A DNA stretch of 64,000 bases, taken from assembly GCA_944990035.1 (NCBI GenBank), contig CALYLX010000116.1, forward strand, positions 248,001 through 312,000, in the 5' to 3' direction. The notes below the pieces were generated by a model. That model was given only the letters and a program-made list of their open reading frames with translations. It was not told the origin of the DNA and made no database searches. Positions within the stretch are counted from its first letter, which is position 1. Each line of letters opens with the position of its first letter. The position numbers and the translations under genes are program-made. Source of the DNA: Clitopilus passeckerianus. Taxonomy: Eukaryota; Basidiomycota; Agaricomycetes; Agaricales; Entolomataceae. Of this stretch, positions 33,701 to 46,800 are shown in pieces.

Positions 33701-36461
33701 CGTGAAAAACCTCTGTTCCTGAGGGTTGCTCAGATCATCCCACTCCCATTTACCCGTCACACCGCGCCCCATAGCAGCCTGGAATGTCCGTAACTGCGCG
33801 ACTCCCTGGAGATCTTTGAACACCTTGATCGCTTCGTTGAGGAACTCCGCATCAGGATTGTTGCCCTTTGTCTCGTTCAGGATTGCTTGCATTAGGACAG
33901 GGTATTTCTGCAGATGTTCAGACGGTCTCGTCAGGAAATGGCGAAGATCTAGTCGAGGAGCCGACCCTTGACGGCTGCATGGTTGCCGCCTCGAGCATCT
34001 CTGTTATTGGACAGTGTCGTCGGTGCCAAGATCAGACGAAAGAGAGAGAAATAGTTTGCTGACCTCGATGAAAAGCCTGAACTCTGGGTTATTCTCCAGC
34101 TCATCCCTCATCCTCCTTTCGGCCAGTGGGTGGTTTCCAACATATGCCGGGTACGGTTCACGGAAGTTTGTGGCGGCGTCCAGCAGAATATCACCAATGC
34201 TCTGTATCACTGGGGCTTGCTCGCGTTGCCGTACGTACAAAACCTCGAGGAGTCGACGGTTGGAATCCCGAATGCTGGATATGTTGTGGAAGACCTGTTC
34301 AACGAACGCATTGAGCTTGTCCATGGGTGCAATAACGGGAGGGTTGGCGGTTCGTAGTGGTTTGATGAATACAGATTCAATGGTGTCAAGATCTTTCACG
34401 TATTGTTCTTCCTTGCTGATAAGCTTGCGTATGATGCTAAGGTATGTCAGAAATGCAGGACACTAAGGGTGCCATGATGTGAATGACTTACGTCTGCCTT
34501 TGAATCTCACTCTCCGATAGTGATTGGATGAGTTCGGGCTGCCAGAGTTCCTCAATGTTGCGGCTAGGCACCTCCATCACTTCCGGAAGTAGCTTCCGTA
34601 GCGAATCACCCTACAATAGCATGTAAGGACGGACTGAGGAGACGTCTAGTAGGAAACTCACTTTACTAGGACACCCATACGCATAGCACTCAGGCCCTTC
34701 TCCACAACTCGGTGAGTAGCACTTGGCCATAATAGTCACCACACTCGTAGGCAATGCCTCCCTATGCGCATTGGCCTGTTGGTCGTCCATGAACATGTAG
34801 ACATCCTCCACCCCATCCTGTATCAGCCTGCTCCCCCACTCCACCTCATAGAAGAACAACTGGCTCTGCAAACTCCTCGCAATCTGCAGCGCGGCCCGTC
34901 GATCGCTCGAAGTGCCTCCATGTATCTCAATCAGCTCCCGTTGGATAAGCGATTGTATTGAAGACTGCAGGGAATCAGATAATCTTATTCGAGGGTAAGG
35001 AACGGAATTACGTACAACAATATCCTTTCCCGTAAATGCGTTTGGATATGGCACACCCCCTTTCACGTGCGTACCTCGCACGACTTTATCCCGGAGCTGA
35101 ACAGCGATGTTTGACAGGAATGCGAAGTTAATAAACCGTTCATCGGAATCTTCCTCTTCCAGCGTAGGCCAATACTCCTCCAAAATGTCGTCCTGTACCT
35201 GTTCATGTAAAATGAGAGTCGTCCTGTCACCGAGTTGCTGCAGCATCTGTGTAGGTCGGCGAGCAAGGTTGCTGGGTCCTGGTCCATAAATGTCGTATTC
35301 GATAGATCTCTCTGATTTGGCGTAAACGAGTGATGCGGTTTCAAAGCTGTTCCGATGCGAATTCGTGATGATCTGGGTGAGGGAGGGTGAGGATGTGCGA
35401 GCTCGATGGTTGCTGAGGGTCTCTCTTGAACCTGACAATCTTTGTTGTTGAGATGGACTGCTAACGTAGGACAATTCGGATATGGACCGTTGATCATGAG
35501 CAATCACTGCTTGACCACTACGATCAGAAATCAGAAGCATCAACAAGTTTTCAAGGGCTTACCAGGACCCGGAGATGGCGGGAGGTGGTAAATGGATGCT
35601 GGTTGATTGCTGGGGCCCGCTTGGGCGTACATGGCGGAGTAGGAGCTGTTCGGCGTAGCCGTTTGTGGCTCAGATTCATGTTCAGGTGTTGAAGGGGTAG
35701 GAGGGTCTTGAGCTTGAGGGGAAGGCTGTGAGTAGGAAGTTATTAAATTGTAGACACTCTGCCGATCTGGACTCGCTGGGTTAGGAAAATAGGGAGGTAG
35801 CGGAGGGACCGGTGGGGGTGGTTCGTATAAAGGCAATGGGTCCGTATCCCTTCCTGGGTAGATAGAAGAAGTTTCCTCTGTTGGGTGGCGGGACATAGGC
35901 CCGGGGTGAGACCATGGCTGGGCTGGCTGCTCGGCAGGTACCTCCTCTTGCGGGGTATGGCCAGGGTTTGGAGGTGGATAGTCGACAGTAGCCGAATCTT
36001 CGCTGACGTCCGTCAACTGAGGTGACGGTGCGATTGCAGTGGGAGTGCGACTTGAGAGGCTATAGAGATCAAGACAGGTGAATCAGCCTGAAAATAAGTC
36101 GAAGGTTAGGACGCACGATTGTGTACTCATTGGCCGACCACCTAGAGGCGTTGGCGGCAGCGGTCGTGGCCCAGTGAGGCGAGAAGATCTTGAGGTTGGG
36201 GTCATTGATTGAGGGGTAGTTGGTCGAGAACTTGATCCTTCTGTTATGTTTTGAGTTTTCCACAACAAAATATCACGGAACATGTTGATTCTTACCTTGC
36301 CGTGTCCTATCAACGCTTGGGAGCGCGAATGGTGTGTGAGTCTGTACTGGAGTTTGGCTTTCTGGGTATGATGCCCAAACGTCGTTGAATAGCTGCTCGA
36401 ATTCGTCCAAACTCCCCGTTGAAACCCTTTGAACATCTGGTATATACGTCGCCGTTGACAT
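30755..36461 (-). CDS. Rho1-type guanine-nucleotide exchange factor (Rom2-like) with two DH domains, PH and CNH
   Basis: Activator of Rho-type GTPases in cell-wall integrity and polarity signalling. Start MSTATYIPDVQRVSTGSLDE at 36461; about 1,500 residues in some 20 exons. A Pro/Ser-rich disordered N-terminus (35.5-36.4 kb) is followed by a DEP-like region (LRDKVVRGTHVKGGVPYPNA, about 34.7-35.2 kb) and the fungal CYSPSCGEGPECYAYGCP motif. DH1 runs from KEEQYVKDLDTIESVFIKPL through RLDLRHFLTRPSEHLQKYPV (about 33.8-34.4 kb). A linker leads to DH2, AIFELIKGEMIYVKKLENME through SMKEFLNCPLARLLEYERLL (about 32.95-33.65 kb). PH is at about 32.3-32.85 kb and CNH at about 30.9-32.2 kb, ending ...RSPQLRSMRSFA. 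Usual fungal relatives are DEP-DH-PH-CNH with one DH. Both DH frames are uninterrupted with normal introns. Confidence 0.9.
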
Positions 36462-36849
36462 TTGTCAAGGCAAGATCGTAGACGGGTAATAGTGAAGTCC
36501 TCAGCCAAATTGGGATATCGGTTGTTATGGTATGTCGAGTGAGAGCACGATTGAGCTCGTCGTCGCCGGTTGAACTGACTATATGCGCTTGTCAAGACGT
36601 TGCAATGGGCATGCCACGCTGCAATGAACCAAGGCGTCGACGAGGATCTCCAATTGCCTTTGCAACCCGTTCCTCATCACCCAAATCTTTCCCTATGCCC
36701 TCAGCACCATCACGTAATCAGCTGGTTGATGGCGGCTACCCTGATCGGATGGAATCTTCCCAGGCTCGCAATGAGCGCCATTCCGGTTGTGCCTCAGATT
36801 TTAACCAGCCTTAATCGCTATTCCTGATAACTCTCAGTTTCTAGGCAAT
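36462..36849. promoter_or_regulatory. Divergent promoter region RhoGEF / METTL2
   Basis: 388 bp separate the divergent start codons of the RhoGEF (-) and the tRNA methyltransferase (+). Both transcripts must start here. No clear TATA box is visible, as expected for housekeeping genes. Confidence 0.5.
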
Positions 36850-38535
36850 ATGAGCTTTCAAACTGGTGAGAAAGCAGAGGTAGCATCCCCAGTCAAAACA
36901 ACATCTTCGGTTCACGATATCGGGGCAGAAAAGCCTCCGTTCGGGTCGAGGTGAGGGCCGATTTTCATGAAATCCACTTCCTTGTTGTGAACCTACCTAG
37001 TTAGGTTTCTCACAAACGAGGCCGATGTATGGAGCCAAAATGCTTGGGACCACGTTCCCCCGCCCGATGACCAGGATGCAACCATTGCCGCATCCCTTTT
37101 AAAACAGCGTTCAGCGCCCGTGCCTAGCGATGAGAAGCCAAGATATAATACAAATCCGTCAAGACATTGGTGAGTGCTTAGCCTGAGTCATACCTCTTTA
37201 CTAGAGCCTCACGCTTATGAGAATTGCAGGGACAACTTCTATAAAAATAACGCTAGCAATTTCTTTCGAGATAGGAAATGGTATGCTTCGATGAAAAGCG
37301 TCTGATGGAGTCGCTGACTGAATTAAACCTCTTGTCTGATCTAGGCTCCACAACGAGTTCCCAGAACTCGTGCAAGCTACTCAACCAGAGGTCCCCATCA
37401 TTCCCCTGTCTTGCTATATATTGAAGCTGACAGTTAATAGTCAGGGCCACAAGTAATTGCGGAGATTGGCTGCGGTATGGCCAACTATTCAATTCGCCTA
37501 GAAGTCATTCTCTGAGAAGTTGCCACCGTCCGTATAGGCGCTGGAAACTCCGTTTTCCCAGTACTTTCTAACAACAAAAACCCGGATCTCGAGCTGCATG
37601 CCTACGACTACTCTTCTCATGCAGTCAAGTTAGTCCAGGTGTGTCTTGGCCCCCCGCGGCTATTAAATTGACGACTGATAGTGTATTAGAACAATCCACT
37701 ATACGCCTCTCCTCTCCTTGGATCAATATCCACGGCTGTATGGGACTTGACCTCTCCAGAGGGACTCCCACCAGACCTGAGACCCGAAAGTGTCGACATA
37801 ATCATCCTCGTGTTCGTCCTAAGCGCCCTGCACCCAGATGAGTGGTCGAGGGCTTTGTTAAATATCCATAAGGTTAGTGCGCCCGGCCGCTCTTCATGGG
37901 AGGTTGTCCTAAACCTGTCTCTGTAAAAGGCGCTCAAGCCCGGGGGCCTAGTCGTTCTTCGCGACTATGGGCGGTACGACCTTACACAAATACGGTTCAA
38001 AACCGGACGTCTTCTAGACGAGAACCTATACATACGCGGTGACAAAACTCGAGTGTACTTCTTTGAGCTAGGTATGTGGGCTCCTTCCGCTGCGCAAGGG
38101 GAGAGGATTAACGACTGTCAATGTGCAGAGGAACTAGCATTGCTTTTTACAGGCTCTTTGCCCAATGCAGATCAGGTCACCGATAAGACTACCACAGAGG
38201 TAGAAGAAGAACGGTCAGATACACCGACCCCTTTGTCAACGCCAGCGGGCGTACACACACCAACTCAAGAGCCAACAGAACCCCCGTCAGACGCCGGCCA
38301 GCCAATCGCAGACGTAGCTGATTCTAGTCAGCCCGGTACCGGTGAACAGACACCAAACAGGAAGCAAAGCACCGCCCAAATACATCCTATTCTCCTGACA
38401 CCCCTGCCCAACTTGCCCCCTCATCCTCTCTTCAAGATCGAGCAGTTGGGTGTGGATAGGCGCCTGCTCATAAACCGGAAGCGACAGCTCAAGATGTATC
38501 GGGTATGGATGCAGGGCAAGTTCCGTAAACTATGA
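36850..38535 (+). CDS. TRM140: tRNA N3-methylcytidine methyltransferase (METTL2/Trm140 family)
   Basis: SAM-dependent enzyme forming m3C at position 32 of tRNA-Thr/Ser anticodon loops. Start [20 protein letters not shown]. Conserved blocks: [43 protein letters not shown] motif [18 protein letters not shown] (split by an intron), [20 protein letters not shown], and [20 protein letters not shown]. These are followed by [11 protein letters not shown]. The C-terminus [20 protein letters not shown] ends at TGA 38533-38535. Odd feature: about 90 residues rich in Pro, Thr and acidic residues (about 38160-38435) are inserted between EELALLFTG and the terminal strand, where yeast and animal enzymes have only a short loop. 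Introns: about 36952-37005, 37170-37227, 37278-37345, 37391-37440, 37473-37536, 37640-37690, 37876-37930 and 38072-38127. Confidence 0.92.
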
Positions 38536-38661
38536 TTGAATTGTCTTAAGAAGCCAGTCGAACCCTGTATCATTATAGTAAAACTAGTAGACGTTTACAT
38601 CCAGAGGAAATTGAATTCGATTGTAGAAAAGCTCCTAGAGGGATGCAGCTACACATGTCGA

Positions 38662-41426
38662 TTAGAACAAAACCGCTGCCACTTTCTCTCCAAAGTTCCT
38701 GGGTGGGATGGGAGGCGACTCCGTCTCTTCCGGAGTTGGGATGCCCTGAAAAGGTCTAAAGTTAGCACCGGCTAATGTTTCGAAGGCTTTGCAGGGCTTA
38801 CGGAAACGAAGTCCATCTCTTCTGGCTTCCAGAACCTCGTCTTCTTGATCACCTTCCAACCGACGTAAAGAATGATGAAAATGGGGATGTTAATATCTGT
38901 GTGGAGAGGGTTTGCCGTGAGAGACCGTTTTCCATGTGATAATCATAGACGAAGAGTGACGTACAGCTCGTCAGGAACCCAGCAGCAGTGAAGTCCCAGA
39001 AGACAGTAAGACCGTTGATCAAGATGAAGATGACGGTCCAGAAGACTCCCCAGTACGCGACGAAGGGTTGGAGGCGGTTGTTGTAAGCGTTCTTCCTTAA
39101 ATCGAAGCCTTGAGCCTTCATCCCGCGGTCTAGAGCACTTCGTTAGAATATGATGACAAGGATTGAGACAATTTTCGCCTACAGAAGTAGATGTAGGTAA
39201 GGTTGATGGTGAACCAACTGAAGAAACCGCCAACGGTCGACAAGTTGACGAACCAGCTGTGTTCATAGAGTGAGATTTACTCCCGTAGACTGAGACTTTA
39301 GAACTTACTTGAAGACGGTCTCAGCACCGTTGGAAACGGTCATGAAGGCCAAGAAGGGGAAGCAACACTAGAAAGGGGATTAGCGCTCCTTTCCGTCTTC
39401 AACAATAGATAGGCTTACAGAAACAAGAACTGCGTAGAGTGGCAGGCCCTTCTTGGTGCAGTAAGTGAAGACTTTCGGTGCTTGTCCTCTGAGAGCCAAG
39501 CCATAGAGGATACGAGAAGCGCAGAAGAGGAAACTGTTTCCGGCGGAGAAGGCACTGGTAAAGACAGCAGCGTTGATAATGTGGGGAAGGACTACAAAAC
39601 CGGGATCAGGACTTGAAGTTGAGGATTCACTCGTCGACGTACCTTTGACCCCAGCACGGTTCAATGCAATGACCCAAGGAGACTGGGCAGCGTTACCGGT
39701 CGATTGGAGAAGGGCTTCGTCGTCGTAGGGGACAAGCATGCCAATCATTATAATTCCAAGAATCTATTAAGATGGACGATAAGAACAGAGATGTCCCAGG
39801 AAGTTGGAGTCACATACGTAGAAGATGGCAATACGCCAGAAAACACGGCGCACGGCTTTGGCAATGTTGCGGCGAGGGTTCTCAGTCTCCGAGGCGGCAC
39901 TAAAGCGCGAGTGGTCAGAGCGTAGGAAGGGGACCAGGTCGAAGGGACGTACACTGCGACAAGTTCCATTCCTTGGAACGAGAAGGCAGCTTGAACAATG
40001 ACAGACAAGAGGGCGATGAATCGATCTGTGCCAATGTTATCGACGAGGCCGGCACGAGCCAATGCACCGGGCTGCCTCCAGTACTGTTCTCCTTGAGATT
40101 TTGTTCTATGAAAGCAGAATGATAGGCTCTTACTCTGAATCCAATACGGTCATGATTGGGGCCTCCTCCTAGATCGATAGCCAGGCCAGCGATGAGCAAT
40201 CCAATGATCAAGCTGACTGTAGACAGAGCCGTCAATAGTGTATCTGCAACTGCAATGCAATGACTTACGCTTGATCAACGAGAAGAAGAATTCCGCTGCA
40301 ATTGGGATCAGCAACTTAATGCCAGGAAACAACAGCCAAGCTCACATTCTCCGAAATAACGGGCACCGAACAAATTGATGACACAAGTAAAAACACAAAT
40401 CACCTGTCAATCATCCGCCTGAGAGAACGAACTTGCATGCAAAAAAGAAGAGCACTGACAGCCAAGTAGATGGGTGCATGTTTGGTCTGCAACAAGACGG
40501 AGAAGTGATCAGTCTCATACGAAACGAAAAACGTGATGTCAAACGTACATCGTCGTCCCAGAAGGTCAAGATGAGAGAAGCGGCGGAAACTTCGACCGGG
40601 GTGGAGATACTAATCATGTGTTTAGTTGACTTGCCCCAAAAACTCCTGAGGATGCGATCGACTTACGCATTAGTATAGAAATAATTCTAAGACTCTCGTT
40701 TAGCATCGAATGGGATGAGTAAGATCGTATCAGTACTGACCCAGCCAACAGCGAAACCAAGAGCAGGATCGACCCAACGACCAGCTAAGAACATCCAGTG
40801 AGCAAATGTTCATATATTAACAAACACATGTGCGAACGCACCAAAGTGAGGGAACGTTCCAGAAATCGGCGCGTGGGTGGTCATCTCGCCAAGAGAACAC
40901 AAAGAACTTTTCGAACAATACCGCGATTAGATCACGCAATTTCTCGGTGCCTGGAAAAAAAAAAGAGTACATACGAGTAGGTGACTGTCCCAACCAGAGC
41001 ATACGCGATGAGGGCACCTAGAGGGCCTGCTGCTTGTAGAGCATGACCTGAACCAAGGAAGAGACCAGTTCCGATAGTGCCAGCGATCTGTCACCACCCA
41101 GATCAGTATGAGAAAATCAGTTCTGTTGCGAGGCAAAAGTCACGTACGGCAATCCTTCATAGACGGTGAGCATGAGCCAACACGTATGGATAGTAGGACT
41201 ACTCACATCTGCACATGGCGCTGCTTGAGCTTGCGCTGAACACCATCGATTTCGTGGGCGTCGAGACGATAGCTAGAAGATATCAACTCAGCCGCGTCGA
41301 CGATCATCAACTGTAGTGTACGAACGTCGGATTATTGGCATTAAAAGGTTCTGCGTAGTCGACGCTCGCATTGTCCCTCGTCTTCTCGGGGTCCTCATAC
41401 TTATCAGAGTTGTAGTTGTATGCCAT
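38662..41426 (-). CDS. Amino-acid permease, YAT (yeast amino acid transporter) family
   Basis: Plasma-membrane proton-coupled amino-acid transporter of the APC superfamily with about 12 TM helices. I start it at 41426 (MAYNYNSDKYEDPEKTRDNA). A short intron follows at about 41259-41309, then the family landmark LKQRHVQM and IAGTIGTGLFLGSGHALQAA (TM1). Later come VQAAFSFQGMELVAV with ASETENPRRNIAKAVRRVFW, PHIINAAVFTSAFSAGNSFL with YGLALRGQAPKVF, and GFDLRKNAYNNRLQPFVAYW. The C-terminal tail is KVIKKTRFWKPEEMDFVS and then PTPEETESPPIPPRNFGEK. Some 15 short introns interrupt it. If the short first intron is wrong, an alternative start lies at 41307 (MIVDAAELISSSYRLDAHEI). The 3' end is convergent with the METTL2 gene (126 bp between stops). 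Confidence 0.88.
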
Positions 41427-43179
41427 AGCGCACAAGGTTCCAACTCAACCAGGGGAGCGAAGAAGGAGAAGAATCGAGAGGAGACAAGATCAACAACTAG
41501 TCTCCGTCCGAATTATATTATGTCCAGTACTCAGGTACAAGACGACCACATGCCGGGTGTACCGGAAATTGACAGCGACAACTACCACCCCATTCATTCG
41601 GTGTGAACTCCTTTGGTGGGAACGATAAGGTGGCGGAGCAGGCTATTTGGCCGCCTACTGATCGCACGCTGGCGCAGCGTGTGCACCCGTCAAAAAGTCC
41701 AGTCCTTTTCAGAACAATCTCCAGATCATCCGGATAGTGATAACCAGATTTGGGCCCCATATCGAGGCAGGAATGAACTGTCCAGTGTTCCTAATTCCCT
41801 GGATACTAGTATTCTCTTGCTGAGAGGAGCTAAGTTAACCTAGGCACCAACGCGAACTTTGGTATGGAAGATACCGGACCGCCTGCTTCTGAAGCATCTG
41901 TTATAAGAGTGTATATACAACTCGACATTTCCTTATCTTCAGCCCTTCCTATTGGGCGATTCAGTGTGTGGCGGTGCATCAGAAGGTAGCAATAGAGAGA
42001 CATATTCTCCCGAAAGACATGGGCGATGGAGAGATTTTCCGTCACAAGACCATCTGATTCCACGCCGTACAGCGTATAATAGTGGGTGAAGGAAGCATAC
42101 CCAAGAAAAGAAGCAGATGATCACAGTGACAGGTGGCCTAGTCAATGTAAACTGTATTTGCATCGGGTACGCAGGCCCCACAGCGCGAAGCACCGCTCAG
42201 GGACAGTTACCTGGGGAGATTCAGGCAAGGCTATCATGTGAGGATGTCGCAATATCCAGACTTCTGTGTTGTATTATGTTCAAAGCGGGAGACCTGAGCG
42301 CCAGGTAGTCAGAAACAGTATATAGAGTTGGGAGATGATATCCGACATCAACGGTGGGGCCGGGCCTGTGGTGGTGAATGTATGTGGATGTATGGAGTTC
42401 CACGCGCCCTATCAATGATAGTTGGAAATGGTGGGTTCAGCTCTTGTTGGACATCAGGAAGATAAGGGATCGACTCGGGGAGAGAGAGCAGGACAGAAGG
42501 CAATCGCCTTTGATGCTGCTCTTCATCATTTGAGGTAACCTTCACACCAGCCCTTGCTCCAGAGCCAGCCATCTTGTATCATGTCCAAATCTATCCAGCA
42601 CCGTCGAAGACCGCCGACAGAGAGCGTCCAGAATCCGGATTGACAGCTCTTCATCGTGGGGATAGCGCGGGTCGCCGCCGGTGAATTGTCGACATTCTAG
42701 TATGGCGTGCTCGGAGGGTAGGCAAGTCGGTATTAGAGACTCAATAACAAGCTTTGGGCGTAGAGTCCGTCGATACTTGGTCCAAGTCAAAGGAGAAGGA
42801 AAGAATCGAACCCGAAGCTTGGGTGACTCAGCCTCGAATTCTGATTGGCTGATGGTTGGTCAGCAAGTTTTGAGTGGCAAGCGCCCAACAAACGCCTTAA
42901 GAAACCGTCAGTAGACTCGAAGAAAAAAGCTTCCTTTGGTCAAACCAGGATTTAAAAGCCGTAATAAGGGACCACAGTCGTTCCCACTTGCATTCGGAAG
43001 ATTACAATACATGAATTGACAGCAATTTATTGGGTAACTCGAGAAATACAAACCGAAAATGAGAGTATATACAGTCAACAGAGTCCCGTCCGAAAACTAT
43101 CAAATATCAGCAAGCTACATACATCTAAAGGCTCCTTCATACATCTGAGATAAATCAAAAAGGCCTCCACCGCCGAACT
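41427..43179. other. Intergenic region with an unresolved coding-like minus-strand patch
   Basis: No gene can be modelled. Between about 42350 and 42790 two minus-strand frames read like protein: GGDPRYPHDEELSIRILDAL with VLDRFGHDTRWLALEQGL, and SNDEEQHQRRLPSVLLSLPE with IPYLPDVQQELNPPFP. They are in different frames and abut at about 42540, so this may be a small spliced or broken gene. The rest holds nothing recognisable. Confidence 0.35.
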
Positions 43180-43560
43180 TCACTTATCCACTGCGTCTTC
43201 TCCTTTCCTGGCAGCTGCAGGGTAGGTCAAGGTTACGGTAAGGCCAGCAGAGGTGGGTGCAACAGCCTGAGGTGTCGACTCTGAGTCCCAGTCGCCGTTG
43301 GCCTTCAAAACATCCTCAGACAACGACAAGCCTAGTTGTAGCAAGAGCTAGAGGTAAGGAGTCAACAACAGCGACAGCAAGAGGAGACATTTCCGTGTTC
43401 GAGTCAGAGTCATCCTTCTTCTCCCCATTCTTGCCATTGCCCTAGGGCGTGTTCATTTCCGGCGCCTGAGGCGCTTGAGGGGTTGAGTCTGCCGATGAAG
43501 GAGGGAGATCTGAAGACGCCTCCACAGGAATAGGTGTGGGTTTTTTGTCGTTCGCCCCAG
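43180..43560 (-). pseudogene. C-terminal gene fragment, unidentified
   Basis: The minus strand encodes KKPTPIPVEASSDLPPSSAD and, after an in-frame TAG at about 43443, GNGKNGEKKDDSDSNTEMS. After a possible short intron, LSLSEDVLKANGDWDSESTP leads to TVTLTYPAAARKGEDAVDK and a TGA at 43180-43182. It looks like the low-complexity tail of a larger protein whose body is absent, because the Rxt3 gene ends just upstream at 43894. I do not recognise the family. Confidence 0.35.
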
Positions 43561-43893
43561 CAGTGTGTAGACATCAGATTCGTAGGCTTGAAACTCAATC
43601 GAAATCGTTCGGTCAAATCAGTAATTCAAAATCCGTAGTATTTGGCCAAAGGCATTCTCATTTGCAGCTGGGATTCCCAAGTATGATTCAGAATTAAAGC
43701 CACACCAATCCATCCACTAACTCGCAAGAAATACAGTTCCAAAATACATACAGATAAAACGTAGAGATATCTAACACCCTTCCCTCGTCATACGTAAATA
43801 GACCCCAACCAAAAGCTCAAAAACTACCGAAATATCAAGCACCCCTATATACACCTCTTCCTCTCTTCCCCTCCCCTAGGCACGAACCATAAA

Positions 43894-46800
43894 TCACGCA
43901 TACCTCCACCTCCTAACCCCAACAACCCACCCAGTCCTCTCTCCCTCCTTTCCTGTCTCTTCCTCCTTCTCCTTGCCTTCCTTCTCCACTCCTTCCTCCT
44001 GCCCTGCTTCATGGTCGACGACGAGATCCCCATCAACACCATCCCTCACCCACACACCCTCCTTCTCGAACCTGAACATCCCCCGTGGGAGGTTGCGTTG
44101 GAGGGTTTGCAGGTTGAGGGCTTTTGGGGCTTTCGTTGCTTGAGTAGGTTGAGCGGGTTTTGGTGTTAATTCGGACGGAGGTTGTGCTTTTGCCTCTGGT
44201 GCTGGAGGTATTGGTGTTGTATCCGCCGGAGCAACGGGAGCAGCAGCAGCGGTAGAGGGAGGGATAGGTTCAGCCTCGGCATTCGCTTTAACCTCCTCAG
44301 ACCCGACGATGATCCCAGTCGTAGCAGGAGCCGGGGGTGGGAAGTTGACAGCAGGCATTTCCGCGTTCTCATTCTTCTTCTCCGTTTCCTTCTCCTGGTT
44401 CTCGTTCTCCTGGACCTGGTCCGTGTTCCCCGCTATCTCTGCCGGAGCCGCCGCTGCTGGTCCTGAGGGTTGTGCTGGTTCAGACGATTCATCCGTTGGT
44501 CTCTCGACCGATGCTGGAGGAGTCGAGGTAGAGGCTGGAGCTGGAGCTGAAGTCGCAGGAGGAGCGGGAGAAGTAGTGGTTGGCGGGGGGACAGCGTCAT
44601 GATCAGCCTTCACAACTTCCTCCACTTTTTCGGTTTCCTTCGAGGGGCCTGGTTCTCCATCAACAGGGATAGTAGTGCTTGCCGTAGTGCCAGTGGTCGT
44701 GGTCGTCGCCGGGGCAGCAGCTTCAACCGCCTCAGTGTCCCCGTTTGTCGTGGTAGAAGCCGTAGTCGTAGTCGTGACGGCCCCACCATCCCCCACAGGA
44801 ACACCCAGAGCCTCAACGACTTCGACTGCCTCCACTACCCCCTCCTCCTCAACATCCTCCAAAACCAACGCAACGTCCCACCTCCCCACTCTCGCAGGCG
44901 ACGGCGACAGGAGGTACATCTCCTTGGCCGTTTCGAGTATCACCGGTCTCGTGGTCGTAGTCGCGGTGGTGGTGGTCGGTGGTATAGTAAGGGAAGCAGG
45001 GAGAGGTTCATCGTCGACGTCCATACCCGCGTCTTCCTCATCACCAACGAGGGCAGCGGCGACGTTGGCAACATCCGTATCCTCGAGGACCTTCCTCTTC
45101 TTCCTAGGCGCCTCCTCCTCATCATCCTCGTCCGAAGTCGAGGAAGGAGGAGAGGGGAATAGGATGGCGCTTAACACGTCTGGATCGTATTTATACCTAT
45201 ACCCTACATGAGTACAAAGTCTTCTCAATGGAATTTAATGATAATTGACTCACCCAAGTTGCATACCCCCGACACCAACACCTCGATTTATCCCAAATAC
45301 AACGGTGCGGACACTCATCTCTCTATTCTCCTTCTCTTCCTCTCCTACGAGTCCAGTAGTGGTAATAGGACGAGGAGTGGTCGGCTGGGAGAAATACGTC
45401 GACGGCCAATCGTATCCCCGTCTTCGTTTACGGGCTTCAAGACGAGCGCTGTTGGTCGCATCGGTGTCCTCCATATCGTCGTCGTTCGAGGTAGGAGATC
45501 CAAGAATAGCGATCCTCCTCTCGGTGTACTCTCGTAGCCTCTGTTTCCGGTTGCGGCGACCACCGAGTGAACATACACTTCCCCTCTGTCGTCGTTATAA
45601 GTAAAAGTAACGAGGAAAGTAAGAAAAACTCACATCAACAAACTCAACGCCAACAATCTCAATGGCACTCCCATCATGCCCAACACCCCATCCGGCAGAA
45701 ACGAGTCCTCTGCCATCGTCCTCTTCATCGTCTGTCACCATATCCACGTCTCCGCCAGATTCACCCAATCCGCCGCTTGGAACGAAACACTTCTCGCCCC
45801 ATCCACCAAGGAACCGCGCTACGACTTCTTGTTTGAACTCGGGGGCTGTAGGCGTAGAGGCAGAAACAGTAGCAGTGGGAGTAGTCACCATCGGCGACTT
45901 CTCTTTCTCCTTCTCCGGCTCTTTCCCATTTGTAGGCACTCCCCCAGGATAACACCTAACGACCCTCACCTCGACCTTCATCTCCTTCCCCATACTCCTC
46001 GCCTTCGCAGCCCCACTCCACGTCACCCACCCCGAATGCAAAGCACACAAGAACACATCCGAGTCGTCCGTGTATATGCGTCTATACGGTGGCCTGTGTT
46101 TTGAGAGCGCATACACCCCGCCACCCCAAATCCTAGGTCTCCTAGGCTTCTCGAGTGGGATGTATCCATTGGGGATGATGATCGTAATCTTGGTGTCTTG
46201 ATCAACCACAGAGTCTTCCTTCTTCTCTTCTTTGTTGACGTCATCCTCCTTCTTCTCTTCTCCCACTTCCTCAAAGAAATAAGGAAACGGCACTCTCGGC
46301 CAGACATACGCCCCGAGATGCACCGTCTTCCTCGCCGCCGGTCTCGGCTCTTCCTCCAACTGCATCATCTGCTGCACCGGCATCGGCTGTACCTCCTCCC
46401 TCTCCCTCTCCCTCATCACCCCCCGACTCCCAGGTCGACTCCCCGGAAACTTCTCAAACGCACCACTCACACTCCCCGGCGGCTCTCTCGGTACCGGCTC
46501 GACCATATGCGAAGGCGATCCAATAATCTGCGGCGGAGGAGGGCCCATCTGCATCCCGGGATGCACCTGCTGCATGGCATGCCCATAGAAATGCCCCGAA
46601 GGCGGTGGAGGCGGGTACGCTCCATATCCGTCTCTCTCAAGCCGCCCTCTCTCTCTCTCTCTTTCTCTTTCTCGTTCTCGTTCATCTCTCTCCCTCTCCC
46701 TCCCCATGCGCTCACTAAACTCCCGCATCTCACGCATCTCCCTGTCTCTAGCCTCCCTTGCCTCGCGTTCTCTGTAATCCCGCTCAGCAGCCCTCTCCCC

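Noticed and set aside
42780..42840. Possible minus-strand tRNA (GGGTTCGATTC resembles a B box)
   Set aside because: No A box at the right distance and no pairing acceptor stem; a chance match.
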